Of a stretch of 64,000 nucleotides of DNA, positions 1-13,491 are shown piece by piece; the stretch's first letter is position 1; each line of letters begins with the position of its first letter. The notes beneath the pieces are model-generated. The model was not told the DNA's origin. It worked only from the letters and a program-made list of their open reading frames with translations, and ran no database searches. The stretch is from Silene conica (Eukaryota; Streptophyta; Magnoliopsida; Caryophyllales; Caryophyllaceae): assembly GCA_029255685.2 (NCBI GenBank), contig CM055320.2:39247927-39311926 (forward strand). Direction: 5' to 3'. The translations under genes were made by a program, and so were the position numbers.

Positions 1-1875
1 TTGGAATTTGGCCATAAAAATTTAACACGATGTCATATATATTATTTCCAGCATGTATAAAATTTTCGAGAATTTTATCTTATTTTATGCTTGAGAAATA
101 ATTTTAAAGGTTAAAATCGTACGATATATGACGTAAATCGTTAAAATTTGCAAAAGTTGTTAAAATGGCCGAAAAAATTTAACCCATATTAGTCATATAT
201 GATATGTTCATCTTGAAAATATTCTTAGGAGCCAAAAGTTTCAGATTTGTTTTAATTTTAATTTGTTAAAAGTAGCATTTAAAATTAAAATAATAAGAGT
301 CTTTTAATTAAAGTTTCGGCTCTTGGGCAGTGTGAAATTTATTTTTCTGTCCATTTTGTGTTCTTAAAGTGTTTTGGAAAGTGTAAAAATTTTATTAGTA
401 TTTTATTTGCATTTATGGAACTAATTATTGAATTTTCCGACTTAAAAATGCTCGTTTTACGTATTATTTTCGAAATAATGTTAAAACCGTATAAATACTA
501 ATATTTTTTTAGGTTCTGAAATTTTAAGAACATTCTGGAATTTTCAAAATTTGAATTTTGAATTTTCGAAATTTTTATGACTCTTTTGGATTTTTATATT
601 ATTTTTCCCGTAAAAGCGAGTAATACAGATCAATATTGAAATATATTAAGTTAAGTCATGTTCAAAGTTTGAGTAAGACTAAATTTTGAAACCTATAAGA
701 GTTAGGATGATTAACTTAAGGATGAAAACCGTTTCATTTAATGCATAGTGTTGTTAAACGTTAAAACACGCGATTCCATAAACCAAGGTTTACGATAACT
801 ATTTAAATAAGTGTTTTAAATAGGACGATTTGGCTTAGGGTTTGCATGTTAATTCATATTTACATAAGCATTGCATATTTTATATTGTGAATGTCATGAT
901 TTATTTTACGTAATTTTGGGAATTATGTAATTTACTTAGTATGGCCTTAGTTTTAAATCGGTATTTCCCGTAATGTAAGGGGTTACCGATTCGGTTGTAA
1001 TTTTGTGATCTCGTATCACCCAATTGTATTTTTTTTCTATTTTATAATGTATAAAGTAGACTAGAAAAGTTGTAATATTTTTAAAATCCGGAGTTCCTTG
1101 AAGACGGTGCCATTCGGAAAGGAGTTCCGATCAAGACGGTGTTTACCTCGAAGTGCGTGCCGCGTGAAGTTCAAGGGACCAAAGGAGTTGGTTTCCGAAT
1201 TTGTACTTTTATTATTTCTTTTCTAGGAAAGGCCATACTAGGGTTTATTTATGCTTTTATTTTGCTTTTTATATGTTTGCATGCATAGCCAAATCGTCAT
1301 ACATCGTATCATGCATGTTTCGACCTAGTCGACCTAGTCTTTTATTTTATCGATAATTCACCGACTTAGTTCACTTAAACGGAGATAGATAATAATTTGA
1401 CTAGATCTCTTACATATAAATATTGAGACTTAGCCTTATCAAAGAGTACGGACCCATGAATCCCTTCTTCACAAGAACGTAGGCTCGGCTACACCGGGGT
1501 ACTAAAATTGTCACGTTGGGTAAGTGGGGTAATAAGATTACACCTTGAAATTTGGTTGATCTCAACGAAAGTATTCGTAACCGTAGTTGCAATAAGTTCG
1601 GGCTAAATATAATTTTAAGAAAATTGTCGACCGAGAGTTCTAAGCGTAGAACCGATTAAAGGGTTAATCCACCAAATTATACCGATACGGGTTGAATCAG
1701 CTACACCGTGCCCGGATTAGTATAGGTTTGGGTCTCGGGATTGCTTACTTAATTGGGTAAGAGATCATTAAGTAAATATACTTAACATGTTTAAGTTTCT
1801 TAAAATTCAAATTATGAATTTAAAATGATGTTGTTTATCCTTTTATTATTGTAGTTTAATTTTCGACATCATCAA
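1..1875 (+). other. Non-coding leader of the Copia gag element
   Basis: This AT-rich stretch upstream of gag has stops in all frames and no recognisable coding motif. I see no TGGTATCAGAGC primer site and no sequence matching the LTR end at 6400-6437, so the 5' LTR and primer site must be further left. A leader of more than 1.8 kb is long for a Copia element. Confidence 0.5.
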
Positions 1876-2810
1876 ATGGCAACCAACGCTCCACCTCTCC
1901 TAACGTATCATGGCTTCGATCCTTTATGGATCGTTGCAAACTCGATAAGCATGGTTCAAACTTTAAGGATTGGGATGCGCAATTACTTTTGGCCGCTCAA
2001 GGTGACGATAAGAGTCGTTACCTATCCGAAGCCGCTCCTCCCGCTCCAACCGCTCGTTCCGCGGTCGGAACTCGTGAGGCCTATGAAGCCTACATGAAAG
2101 AGTCCTCCGCTCTTAAAAATGTGCTCATCTTCTCCATGGAGCCGGATCTCCAAAGGAGTATGATTAAGTTGACCACATCATATGAAATTTACACCAAGCT
2201 TGCGACCATGTTTTCGCAAACTCCTAGGGTGATTCAATATGAGGCGGCTTCCGCCTTCTTTGACATTACTTTCAAGGAAGGGCAAAAGATAAGCCCTCAT
2301 GTGCTCAAACTCGTTGAGCTCGCGGAGACTCTAAAAGCTCAAAATGTTGATGTTCCCGACTCTCTAATTATTGACCGAGTTCTTCACTCGCTCAATAAGG
2401 TTAAGGCGTATGCTCAATTCCGGGTGAATTTCAATATGCGAAACCAAGAGACCACGTTGGAAGAGTTGCATAAGATGCTAGTCCAAGCCGAAAGGGACAT
2501 GGGACTTCATGAAAGTTCCACCAAAGATGTTTTGAACATCGAAAAGAAAGGGAAAACGAGCTTCAAGAGGAATGCCTCTAAAGGCAAGGGCAAGAAAACG
2601 TTCAAGCCCAAGGCGACCAAAGAAAAGACCTTTTCGAAAGGCGCTTCCACCTCGTCTTCAAAAGAGCAAGACAAGTGCCATTATTGCACGAGGATCGGTC
2701 ATTGGAAGCGAAATTGCCCCAAATACTTAAGCGATCTCAAAAATGGGAAGGCAACCGCCGTAGGTAATAATTCTCGTTATGATTCATGTCATTTATCAAC
2801 TTATGTATAG
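1876..2810 (+). CDS. gag: Copia-type gag protein (one probable frameshift near its start)
   Basis: Structural polyprotein that would form the virus-like particle of the retrotransposon in the cytoplasm. The open frame 1926-2810 gives 294 residues. It begins with the KLDKHGSNFKDWDAQL type of segment, typical of plant Copia gag (UBN2/retrotran_gag families). It continues through a helical capsid-like region and a basic lysine-rich stretch at about residues 208-245. It ends with a zinc knuckle CHYCTRIGHWKRNC at about residues 251-264 (CX2CX4HX4C), which binds nucleic acid. A better start is probably the ATG at 1876, which reads MATNAPPLLTYHGFDP and is followed by the same downstream sequence in another frame, so a small indel near 1920 seems to have shifted the frame. 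The frame closes 46 nt after the zinc knuckle without entering a protease domain. Confidence 0.8.
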
Positions 2811-5148
2811 TGATACAAATGTGTTGATATTTACCCTTTTTAAATGTTTTAAAGGGGCGCCTCCTATTAATGATAAGGGCAAGGAGAAGGAAGCATGAGG
2901 TTCCTTACTTGGATGGCTCCGGTAGCATCCAATTGATCGAAGACTTGAAGAGCTAGGCTCTAATTTTCATATTGTCTTCTTTCATATTTTGCATTTATTT
3001 TTGGAACAATTATTTTCTTGTAAGAGAAGGATTAAAATCCTAAAACAATGGTTGTAATTTTGGATATTGGTGACTTGGTTTTCAACCCGAGTCACTAATT
3101 TTGTTCTTAATCAATGTTTTGATTTATCAAATAAATTGCATACCTTGTTAAAAACATGAATAAAAGTGATATAATCACGCAATAAATATTGATACGATCA
3201 AGTATAAGATAATCAAAGTGTTGATTAAAACGGAGAACTACACCCCATGAGATACTTTCAATCAAAATGAGACTATATCAGTTCATTATAAGATTTTCAT
3301 TTTAAGTGAAAATGAGAATGTGTTCATTACACCTATCAAACTTCAAACATTCAGATACATTGGTTAATCGAAATAGCTATCCTTAAACGAATAAAGGTTA
3401 TTGTTAGAAGGATAGAGTGGGAGAAAATATTTCGCTCGCAAACCAATGATGAAAATAAAGGAAGGATCTTAGAGAAGATTCCTACTTGGGAGTCTTAAGA
3501 AGAGCCCTAAAGGATTTGAAGAAACTACGAGAGGACACTGAAGAAACTACGGGAGGACACTCGAAGAAATGTTCTTTAAGTCATTGTTTCATAGAGAGGA
3601 GACATGAAACCCCGTATGAAATCGGAAGGAAAACGGTTCCTTAATAAATGATTTTTATAAGTTTATAAGATAAAAGAGAAGAAATCATCTCAATCCTCTC
3701 AATGTAGTTATGTCATTTTCGTCTCAAGGAAACGAAGACATGATAAGAAGGTAATGATTGATTGAATGGAAACAGATTACTATAGGGATAGTGATAGTGA
3801 TAATGATTCAAGTAATAGTTTAACATGCGAGAAATGAAAGGTTCATTTAAGATATCAAGAGATATTGATTTTAGTGGGAGCGATTTTCATTAAAAGAATT
3901 AAGCCTACCATTTAGAGAGAATGGGTGATTCTTTAAGGTGTAAAGAATAAGAGGTTTTCAATTCTAGATGATCAAATACCTTATATCATAAGATGATGGA
4001 GCTTTACGGGAAGGTTTATTATATGGATAATAAAAGGTCGCCCACTAGAAGTTAGAATGGTTGGTTACTTATTCATAATGATGAATGAAACCATTATCAA
4101 ATAGCCAAGATGAGTGAAAATTATTAGAATGATGAAATCATAAATAGACTACAATAAAGTTTTCAGTACATAAGTGACTGTATATTGATACGTCACAAGT
4201 TATAAGATAACAGTGGGAGCTTTCCTCCGTAAAGGAAACTCAAAATCTAGAAAGAGTTCTAGATATGTACTCAAATAGAATCATATTATACGGGATAATA
4301 TGAGAATGAAGGATACCAAGATTTGTAAGTTTTGCAATCATGAATAGAAGGTTTATTTGCAAAACACTAATACAAATAGATGATTGTGCATCAAAAAGCA
4401 ATGTAATAGTTTTGACTATTGTTGCATGACAACATCATTTGAGTTATGATTAACTCAAAATGAAAGATACTTTGTCAGAATCCAAATGGGTTGTATGAGA
4501 CAATATTGAACCCCATAAGTGGACTGGATTCACTTAGTATAGCCCCTAGCCGCTTACATGAGGTGACGTCTCAAAGCGACTTGAGTGTGAGGCGATTGAT
4601 GGCAAGTTCAAATGCCATAGAGTCATAGGTGATGACTAGTCGATCACATAGGCAGACTGTAAGAGACACTCTGTCGGGCAATGTGACCGCTTATAGAGTT
4701 CTGGAAATTTTATAGCCGGGTCGTGGCGAAAGCTGCTATAGTATTCTTGTGAGTCAATTCTTAGACTAAAGACTATTCTCCCAAGATGGTACAGTTTAGG
4801 CATAACTTTGATCCATTCTCTACGACTTTTCGTAACTGGAGTCAAATGGGATTGTTTTGGGTTGTGACTGACTGTGACTAGTTGAAGGAAGTAGTGCGAT
4901 AGAAATTGTCCACCCCTTGTCAGGGTTGTTCAAATCTCAGGGCCACTCGAGGAGAGTTAACTGGAAATGCGTGGCCACGCTCGGAAGCTATCTATGGTAG
5001 ATAATTCCGGTCAGACAGTTATTCTCCAGATCGAGGAAACCACTCATGATATGATCGAATGCAAGTACGACCTTAGAGAGACACCTTGCATTGAGTGGGA
5101 GATTGTAATAGGACAAGAGAATTGGAGACGCACACTTGTCGAGGACAA
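2811..5148 (+). other. Non-coding internal region of the Copia gag element
   Basis: This 2.3 kb between gag and the polypurine tract has only short open frames. No YVDD, no integrase HHCC or DDE and no protease motif could be found in any forward frame. It could be a heavily decayed pol or unrelated filler. Confidence 0.5.
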
Positions 5149-5157
5149 GTGGGAGAT
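5149..5157 (+). promoter_or_regulatory. Polypurine tract, plus-strand primer site
   Basis: The run AAGTGGGAGAT immediately precedes the LTR start TGTTGGGAAATG. An AGTGGGAGAT tract at this spot is usual in plant Copia elements. Confidence 0.7.
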
Positions 5158-6437
5158 TGTTGGGAAATGTGTCCTCAACAATAGTGCGATCACGTAATTA
5201 AATCTCATAACGAGAATGCGCAAGGGATGATACGAATTATTAGTCAACTGACCAACATTAATCAGTAATGATTGGCTAGCTAGAGTTTGACATTATTGTC
5301 GTATGACGGTGATGGTCAGTTGATCCCTTTAGGTCACACCTTTAGGACAATTCCCTTAATTGATAAAATGATCAAATGTATATTGATACGATTTGATCAT
5401 ATTCCTTAAACTCGTATATCGAGAAATTAGAGGTTAAATCTAAATGTAAGATTTATGTTTAAAATTGAAATGTGTCAATTGTTAAACATTAAACGATATT
5501 TTATAATATCGTAACTAGAATGAATTGGGTTATGATTAATACAAAGGTTGTAAATCGTATTGACGATTATTATAAGTGACCATTTTACATCTAGTAATTT
5601 CGAATTACTTGTCAACTTGATAAATGAGATTTATTAATTTATGAATAATATTTATTTGATAAATATGTGTGATTAAATTAAAACAATTGTTATTTTATGA
5701 CATATTGGATGTCACATAACATAAAATTGTAATGTTGATAAAAATGTAAAATTAGGTCCATATTAGTGTATGTGTGTGCCGGTTTTGTATGGTTTAAGAA
5801 CATGTTGAGTGTTATTAAATTAACACAACATAATGATTAAAGTTTACTTAACTTTAATTAGGGTGCTACCTTGAGCCACCCTATTTTACATGGGAATGTG
5901 TTGTTGTTCCCTCTTGAGCTCTCCCATGCACGGCTACACTACTACTCCCTAAACACCTTAAATTAATGTAGTTAATTTAAGTCTAGTGTTAAGGGAGAAT
6001 ATATAAGAGATCTCATACCCATTCACTTCTACTCTTAGCCGAAAAACACAAAGCAAGAGAGATTATTTTCAACCTCTAAAATACTTATTATAAGATAATA
6101 AATCATACTATTTGTAGTATTCAAATTACATTCTAATAAGAGTGATTAGAATTACTTTAAGGAAGAAACCGATTCTAGTCTAGCATTTACAAGGCTTCGG
6201 TTTATTGAGGGATAGTCTTGGTGCATCCAAAGGAGGTATTATATTTTGGGTACTTGGAGGATCATCCTTGCTAGCTTTGGACCGAGTGTAAGAACGCGGT
6301 TTTCTCCTTATTTCCGCATATAGTAGCATGCATAAGATCTAATAAACGAGTTTATTTTTAAGTTAATTAAAGAGTTAATTAAAGGTTTATGTTAGTATGA
6401 CTAAAATTAGTTTATGAGCAACTAGTTAAACCTAACA
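5158..6437 (+). repeat. 3' LTR of the Copia gag element (1280 bp)
   Basis: Starts TGTTGGGAAATGTGTCC and ends AACCTAACA; the ends form an imperfect inverted repeat (TGTTGGG against CCTAACA). The polypurine tract sits directly upstream. The first 60 bp resemble the LTR remnant at 38681-38742 (minus strand), and the section at 5240-5345 resembles the LTR entering at 63172. Confidence 0.85.
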
Positions 6438-9010
6438 TCCGGATCATCGTAGGTGTACACGAATACACTGTCAACCTCGCGGTTGAGTAGGGTAACACAA
6501 TTATAAATAATGCAACAAATTTAGATATGCAAATGCCATGATATGCTCGAGCTCAATCACAATCTCAATCTCAAACCCGAAACACCAAGCCATACCGAAC
6601 CTCCCGGCAGACTATAATCGGTCGTCACCGAACACCAGCTCAATAGCTGATAAGACACCAGGCCTGGTCTGCAGAACCACCCTGGGCTTTATATCAGAAC
6701 AACATCTGATTCACATCTTTCTCAGTAACCAATGCATATGCCATGCTCATGAATGCAATAATACTCTTAATCAATCATGCTATTAAATAATGAAATGCGC
6801 ATGCCAATAATAATAATCCACAATCAATCCAACCCATATCATTCTCATATAAATCATATTCGGCATCCATAATACACAATACCACATCCATTCGTAACAC
6901 ATCATAGAGTATAAGGTCAGTGTATCCTACCTGGATAGCAATGTAATCCCATTATGCAGCTAATATCCAAATAGTAAGGTCACTTCATCACACACTCAAC
7001 ACCTAACAAAATAAAATACTTAATTACCAACTAGTACGATTACGCCACTAATATAATTTATCAATCATTCAAATCTATTATTTAAATAGTATATATCACA
7101 TAATGAGACCGTCTTAAATATGAGTACTTCAATTAACTTAAACAACCCGTCCTTATTACTTTTATAACCAGTTTCAATTAAATAGACGAACATTGAAAAT
7201 ATAGTCGACTTATGGATAACCGTCACATTCTTGTATAAAATTACTTAACAACTTAAATAATTACATGGCAAATATACTAATAATAATATTATTATCAACA
7301 CTAATAATAATAATAACAATAATGGTAATATTAATAATAACAATAACACTAATATTAATATTAATAATACTCAACAATAGCAACACTTATGTAAACAATA
7401 CTAATAGTAATAATAATATCAATGATACATATAATATAAAGAGGGTAACATCTTATACAAAACCCAACCATACAATAGTGATAATATAATAATAATAATA
7501 ATAATTAATTATCAAGAAAACTAGCTAATAACACAAATTAATTTAAAAGAAAACTAAACAAAACAAAATATACTAACTAATCCTACGTGGTCCTACACTA
7601 CACAACCATGCAGACACAAAACACACAATCTCCTCAACTCGTAAAACACAATACGACTCCCACTACAACACCGTCCATCACAGCCCCGCCACCCCACATT
7701 TGCGACATCACTCTCACCATCCAGCCCACTTACCACTACCACGGAGGTCTCTGAACCCTCGCCTGCACCACCACCCACAATTCTCACATACGGTCCACCA
7801 CTCGAAGCCTCTCCAGCCACCACAATAACCTACCCAAAACCGACTCCTTTAAGCGTTTACCCGAAAACCCGCAACGAACTAATTATCCTAATTCCGGCCA
7901 CCACCAGCACCTTTGGCCACCACATACTCCACCATCATCTCCCCCTCTCTTCTACGATCATAACCCTACCTACAAACTCCCCAAACTCCCTCGATAAACA
8001 ATTACCCTCACACCCCTGCTTTCGCCATTTCAGGTTGCTACCCACCACCAACGGTCGCCAAAATCCACACCCTAGGGGTTACCTCAACAACCAGTTCCCA
8101 ACCCAACATGGTTGTGTTCAAGTCAAGTCAGAACAAAATAAAACGCTCATTTGCTACTCCTCCATGATTCTCCTGTTTTAACCACGGTGGTGACCACCAC
8201 TGGCCACCACCACCGTAGTAAGGTGGTCATACGCAATCCATAACTCATTAGTCATCAACCCAGGTCAGTCGCGTATGACTATGGTCAGATTATATACCAT
8301 GTTTGTCGAGTTCTAAATTCGTAAACGATAACGAAACGATAAGCGATAAATAACGTACCTTGATAAACTGACGGTTAAAATGAATAAGAGGGACGTGCAG
8401 AGGAGAAGTAGTAAGGCGTAAGAGAAAGGAAGAAGAAGGGAAAAGAGAAGACAAAAAAAAACGCAGTAAGGTTGGAGGCGAAGTAACAGAGTTAGGGTAG
8501 GGTGAAGTAGTGTCGCATTAGGGTTTTTAGGAAATAACCCGAAGGAAAAATATATGGTACTAATTAAAATAAAAAAAAAAGGCAATTTTGATTTTAGCTT
8601 ATTTAAATTATTTAATTTAGTATTAGTAAATACTAATTAAATTAATTACCAGAATATAAAATGTAAGGTATTATTTCGGTCTATATAATATGAGTTATAG
8701 AAAAATTAAAATATTAGTGATTACGACTTAAATAAAAATAGACCTTAAATATAGACGAGAAATAAATACAAACTAGAAGATATATTTAATTATAAATATA
8801 TTATTAAAATTAAAGAAATACAAATGAAATGCCACTTTACGAATTAATTATCACATATAAAATAATTATGAAATAAGAAATAATCGTAGAAATAAGATTT
8901 ATAAAACAGTAACCGTTTCCGTAAAATACTTTATAAACATGACTTTTGAAATACGTGTATAAAACATGGTTTGACTACCGTTGACCGAGGCTAACATACG
9001 AGGTATTACA
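6438..9010 (-). repeat. 3' LTR of LARD-minus (interrupted copy)
   Basis: Matches 25108-27680 closely over its whole length; by eye I count about 20-25 differences. On the minus strand it begins TGTAATACCTCG. The portion corresponding to 24813-25107 lies beyond the Copia insertion, off-window. It contains ATA/AAT-rich low-complexity sequence (7265-7510) and CCACCACC-rich stretches (7590-8230). Short open frames here are not convincing genes. Confidence 0.85.
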
Positions 9011-10864
9011 GTCTTCTCTCCTTAAAAAGAACTTCGTCCCCGAAGTTCACCACACTACCCATCACCAAAACAAAATCAACTGACGCCTTCTACTTTAGAT
9101 CACTACTAACAGAAATGGCATGTGTTACATTCCACCTCCCTTAAACCAAACTTCGTCCCGAAGTTTAACAACTTTCTAAACACGATCTCTATCAAGACAT
9201 ACTACTACGGTCTTTCCTCCTTAAAAGAAACACGCCAACAAGTAAATGCAATATATATATATACATAATTCACGTCATTGCACCAACTCAAAAGATACAA
9301 CACTATGCAATACTTTCATGTATAGAACTACTGATCAACTCATGTAATAATTATCATTGTTCTTCGAGATTTTCCAATCCTATCCTCCTTAAACCTGGTT
9401 ACGTCCCCGTAACCTCCATCACATTTATATATAACTAAACATCGATCATCCTTATACATAAGGGTGAAGCGACATGATAGAAGATAATTAAGCACAACAT
9501 ACTACTCAGTTCTCATTTCAGCACAGCTAAGTAGCAATCATGACTTACAAAGTACACATACTCGCTAAAAGCATTAAGTCACCGAATCATACAACATGTG
9601 AACATCTGAGCACAACCGAAATTACTATATAAATATTCACGTGGTCGCAAAACAGTTGACAACATCCATTTACCAGGAAATTCCGAACTTTTTACCAGAT
9701 TGCATAACATGTACTACTTCTGTGATAAAATAACTGTGGTAACACGTAATAAAACATACATAGATACACCTATTGCTAATCTCTTATTACAAGAACCGGT
9801 CAAAGTTCACAATTAACAGTTATCATTAAACACAAATATAAGCATACAAAGGCACGTATCCAGTCATTTATATACATGGTAATCACACCAAGTATTGTAA
9901 CCATAACACATTGTCACACATAGCTTTATATATATCGTTTCAATTTTTGCAATAACAGTCATATAAGATCATGAAATTTCATTCTCATTATTGTAACGAC
10001 AACGGAATATTTTCACACAATAAATGCTATACTCATTTCATATGTCTACTACTCATGCTACTAATGTCATACCAGAACAGTACACGGTAACATTACATAA
10101 TTCATATTTGGTTAATCTTTTATATTTAAAAGATTCATAACTTGCCATTTTCAACAATCATACATCACGCTGCAACTTCCAAAAATCATAATTAAATATA
10201 CGCTTAGCCATTTTGTAAGATATTATAATTTTTTAGAAAATATAATGAATTATTTAATTATAGGAAAAAGAATCAAACACAAATCTTAAGGGAATTATTA
10301 ATAGCGAATTTTACAATTCAGTTTGTCTGAACAGAAACTTTACAACAATTAGACAGAAACTTGGGGCAACTTGCAAAAATTACTATTAAATAACGACTCG
10401 TTAAGATTTTACGTGACTTATCATTTTGAAAACGCGAATGAATATTCTAAACAATGGAGTTGGAATTATGCATAAAGAATAACTACGTTTCAAATGATTT
10501 CCTTTTTCAAAAACATGAGTCAAAATAGAATTGTGCAGTAACAATCTGACCACTGTCAACTAAAATGTTTATTTCTCTCAAAATATAACTCATATTAACA
10601 TGAAACCAAAAGCATTAGGAAGCTAAATCATAAGGTTATCCTACATAAAATTTTCATATTCATATATGCAACACATTTTAAATGACAGCACGTACAATCA
10701 AGGTAACATTCTGAAAATTTATTACAAACTTGGTTCCATTAAAATTTCACATTACTTCACATTATCACACTTAAACATGACCATTCTTTCTCCAAAACAT
10801 GTTGACATATCTTTGTAGCCTTGAAATCACATTGTACCATATCAACATTTATTCATTAAACGGC
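9011..10864 (-). other. LARD-minus internal region, segment next to the 3' LTR
   Basis: Non-coding AT-rich sequence. Its left end holds the polypurine tract (9011-9026; on the minus strand TTTTTAAGGAGAGAAGAC followed by the LTR start). Further PPT-like modules sit near 9124, 9211 and 9377. Much of it is recognisably related, in inverted orientation, to 13477-16325 of LARD-plus, for example the hairpin GGTTACGTCCCCGTAACC near 9399 against GGTTACGGGGACGTAACC near 15974. Confidence 0.65.
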
Positions 10865-10869
10865 ATGAA

Positions 10870-12088
10870 TGTAATACTCCGTTTTTTTTTTATTTTGTTT
10901 TATTTATTTACCTTGTTTTTTTTTATTTGGATCGTTTTAATTAATATTTAATATTAATATTAATTGTATGTCGACGGGTTTTAAAACGAAAACTAGTTGG
11001 TGAACGGGGTATCTTGTGTGTTAGTATTTGAATCGTGTCTACGAGTATTTAACAAAACCGTATTCAATTTATGTTAATTGGGTCTTGGGATGCGTGAAGG
11101 GCTTGACCAATACCCGGATAGCTACGCCAATGGGCCTAGGGTTGCGTGCAAACCCTGACCCATACACGGAATTAAGAGCTGAAATTTGGAAATTTCAGAA
11201 CACACCCTTCAGCCGCCTTATATATACACCCTATAAGATCTTATTTTTGACCTATCAACCCAAAACAACACATCGACACTACTGCCGCCACATCGGTGAC
11301 TGCATAGGAGAACCTTACACGGTGGTCTAAGGGTGCTAGGGCCGTTCGAAACACCAAGGAAGTAGGTATGTTCACAAGAGTCTTCGTCTTTTTCTTTGTT
11401 GTCCCTTTCGTTTGAATGCAATAATTCAGATCGTAAATCGTGTTTAGTCTCTGATCTGTTATGAATAGTAATCTAGGATGTGTAGTAGTCGTTTTTGGAC
11501 CTTAGTTGGGTCGTTGTTGGCTGCCTAGGACCACCGTCGAAGGGCGTTTTACCACCGTGACAGAATCGTGTTTTCTAGGTTGTTTTATTTCAGAACAGTT
11601 AGTGTAAACGTATAGGGTTGTTGACGAATTCGATGACTTATCTGCTCACGTCCGTACTGGGTGTCAGGGGTGTTATGATGGTGGTAGTCTTGGGGTTTGA
11701 ATGGTGGTGTTCGTGGTGGTTTTGGGTTACTGTGTCGGTCGGTAGGGTGGTGTTCGTTTGGGGAGGCTAAACCGTAAACAGAATCAGGGAGTGACATAGG
11801 TTGTTGTAACGGTTGCTGTAGGTTACTGTGGCGGCGTCGGCGACCACCATTGACCACCCTGGAACCACCGTGGCTCAGAGGCGAGCCTGGTGGTGTCGCA
11901 GGTGGAGTCAGTGGTGGTGGTTGGTGCCAAAAGCGGTGTTTGTCAAGGGGGTTCGCAACGGTGGTTGGGTTTGAATGGCGTTTTTGTTCCAGCGTGTTTT
12001 CGTGCGTTTAGATTTTGTTGGAATTCTGTAGTGCCAATCATTGCCCACTAACATGTTATGATTAATCATTGCCCAATTATTCTTATTC

Positions 12089-12155
<67 letters not shown>

Positions 12156-13476
12156 CATTAGTGTTAATTACTATTATAATTCTAATTACATGATATAATA
12201 GGTGTGATGGTGTTGTTGTGTTTAAATTATGTTTAACAATTGTAAAATAGTTATTGATATTAATACTTATTATTGTTAATTATGTGACATGATAATATTA
12301 CTAATGATATAAGCTTTATGACTGTAGTTGTTATAATAATATTAGTATCACATGTTATTTTGGTAAATTGACAATATTTCATACTATAGTACTAAGTTTA
12401 TATATGGGTAATAATAATTGATATAATTAGATAAGTGATTTATGATAATTATGTGAATTGAGGCTAGATGTGAATATTGATATATGCATATAATATGTTA
12501 TAAGTGAGTTGTTCATGTTATATTTAACAAGTCTATTTTTGGAAGGTCTATAGTTAGTAAGTTATTATTAGTTATAACATGTAATGTAAGAGTAGAGTTT
12601 AATATTAAGTAATAATTATAGGAACGGATTTCGAGGAGGAATATTATTAGACGGTGATTGTTTGTCCAGATTTGCTATCTCAGGTAGGATACACTGACCT
12701 TATACTCTATGATTTGTTACGAATAGATGTGGTATTGTGTGTTATGGATGCTGAGTATGATTGATATGAGAATGATAATTGGTTGGATTGTTGTGGATTA
12801 TTGGTAATGGCATGAGAAATTCATTATTTGATAACATGATTGAGTAATTATATCGTTGCATTCATGAGCATAGCATATGCATTGGTTACTGAGAAAATTA
12901 TGGTCAGATATTGTTCTGATATAAAGCCCAGGGTGGTTCTGCAGACCAGGCCTGGTGTCTTATCAGCTATTGAGCTGGTGTTCGGTGACGACCGATTATA
13001 GTCTGCCGGGAGGTTCGGTATGGCTTGGTGCACGGGTATGAGATTGAGATTGAGATTGAGATTGAGCTCGAGCATATCATTGCATTTGCATATCATTTAA
13101 CTGTTGCATTACAATTATTGTGTTACCCTACTCAACCGCGAGGTTGACAGTGTATTCGTGTACACCTACGATGATCCGGAATGGGGAGTAGATTCTACAG
13201 GTCAGAGACAGATGAGCTAGGAGCAGGGGCAGGAATGTGAGATGCATACTTTGGACCGACTTAGAATTATATCACATCTAGTGGAGTCATCAGTTGTATT
13301 TATTTTCCGTCATATAGTAACAATAATAACCAAGTTTAAATTTTACCCGTTTTTATATAAAGTACGTTGGTTTGTTTTACTTTGTTATTCACTACCTCGG
13401 ACATTCCGAGATGGTAACAGCTCTATTTATTTGAGAATGTCTTGCTAAAGGCTCTTAAATATATGGGGGTGTTACA
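10870..13476 (+). repeat. 5' LTR of LARD-plus (2607 bp)
   Basis: Starts TGTAATACTCCG and ends GGGGGTGTTACA. It includes a (TTA)n microsatellite at about 12095-12153 and a TATATATA motif at about 11219. The 3' part (about 12650-13190) is very similar, inverted, to the LARD-minus LTRs, while the 5' part is different. Frames such as 11028-11330 are repeated in the 3' LTR and are not supported as genes. Confidence 0.9.
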
Positions 13477-13479
13477 AAG

Positions 13480-13491
13480 TGGTATCAGAGC
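13480..13491 (+). promoter_or_regulatory. Primer binding site (tRNA-Met type) of LARD-plus
   Basis: TGGTATCAGAGC begins three bases (AAG) after the 5' LTR end. This is the usual plant site complementary to the 3' end of initiator tRNA-Met. Confidence 0.9.

Larger units (their letters stand above)
1..6437 (+). mobile_element. Copia-type LTR retrotransposon with gag but no pol (right part; 5' LTR off-window)
   Basis: The element runs from the left window edge to the end of its 3' LTR at 6437. It contains a gag gene at about 1876-2810, then some 2.3 kb in which I find no protease, integrase, reverse transcriptase or RNase H motif, then a polypurine tract and a 1280-bp LTR. The first 1.87 kb before gag is AT-rich non-coding leader with no LTR end or primer site, so the 5' LTR lies left of the window. 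The 3' LTR abuts sequence matching the interior of the LARD-minus LTR, so this element is inserted in that LTR. The likely TSD is TCCGG at 6438-6442, but its partner copy is not visible. Having gag without pol resembles the class described as TR-GAG elements. Confidence 0.75.
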
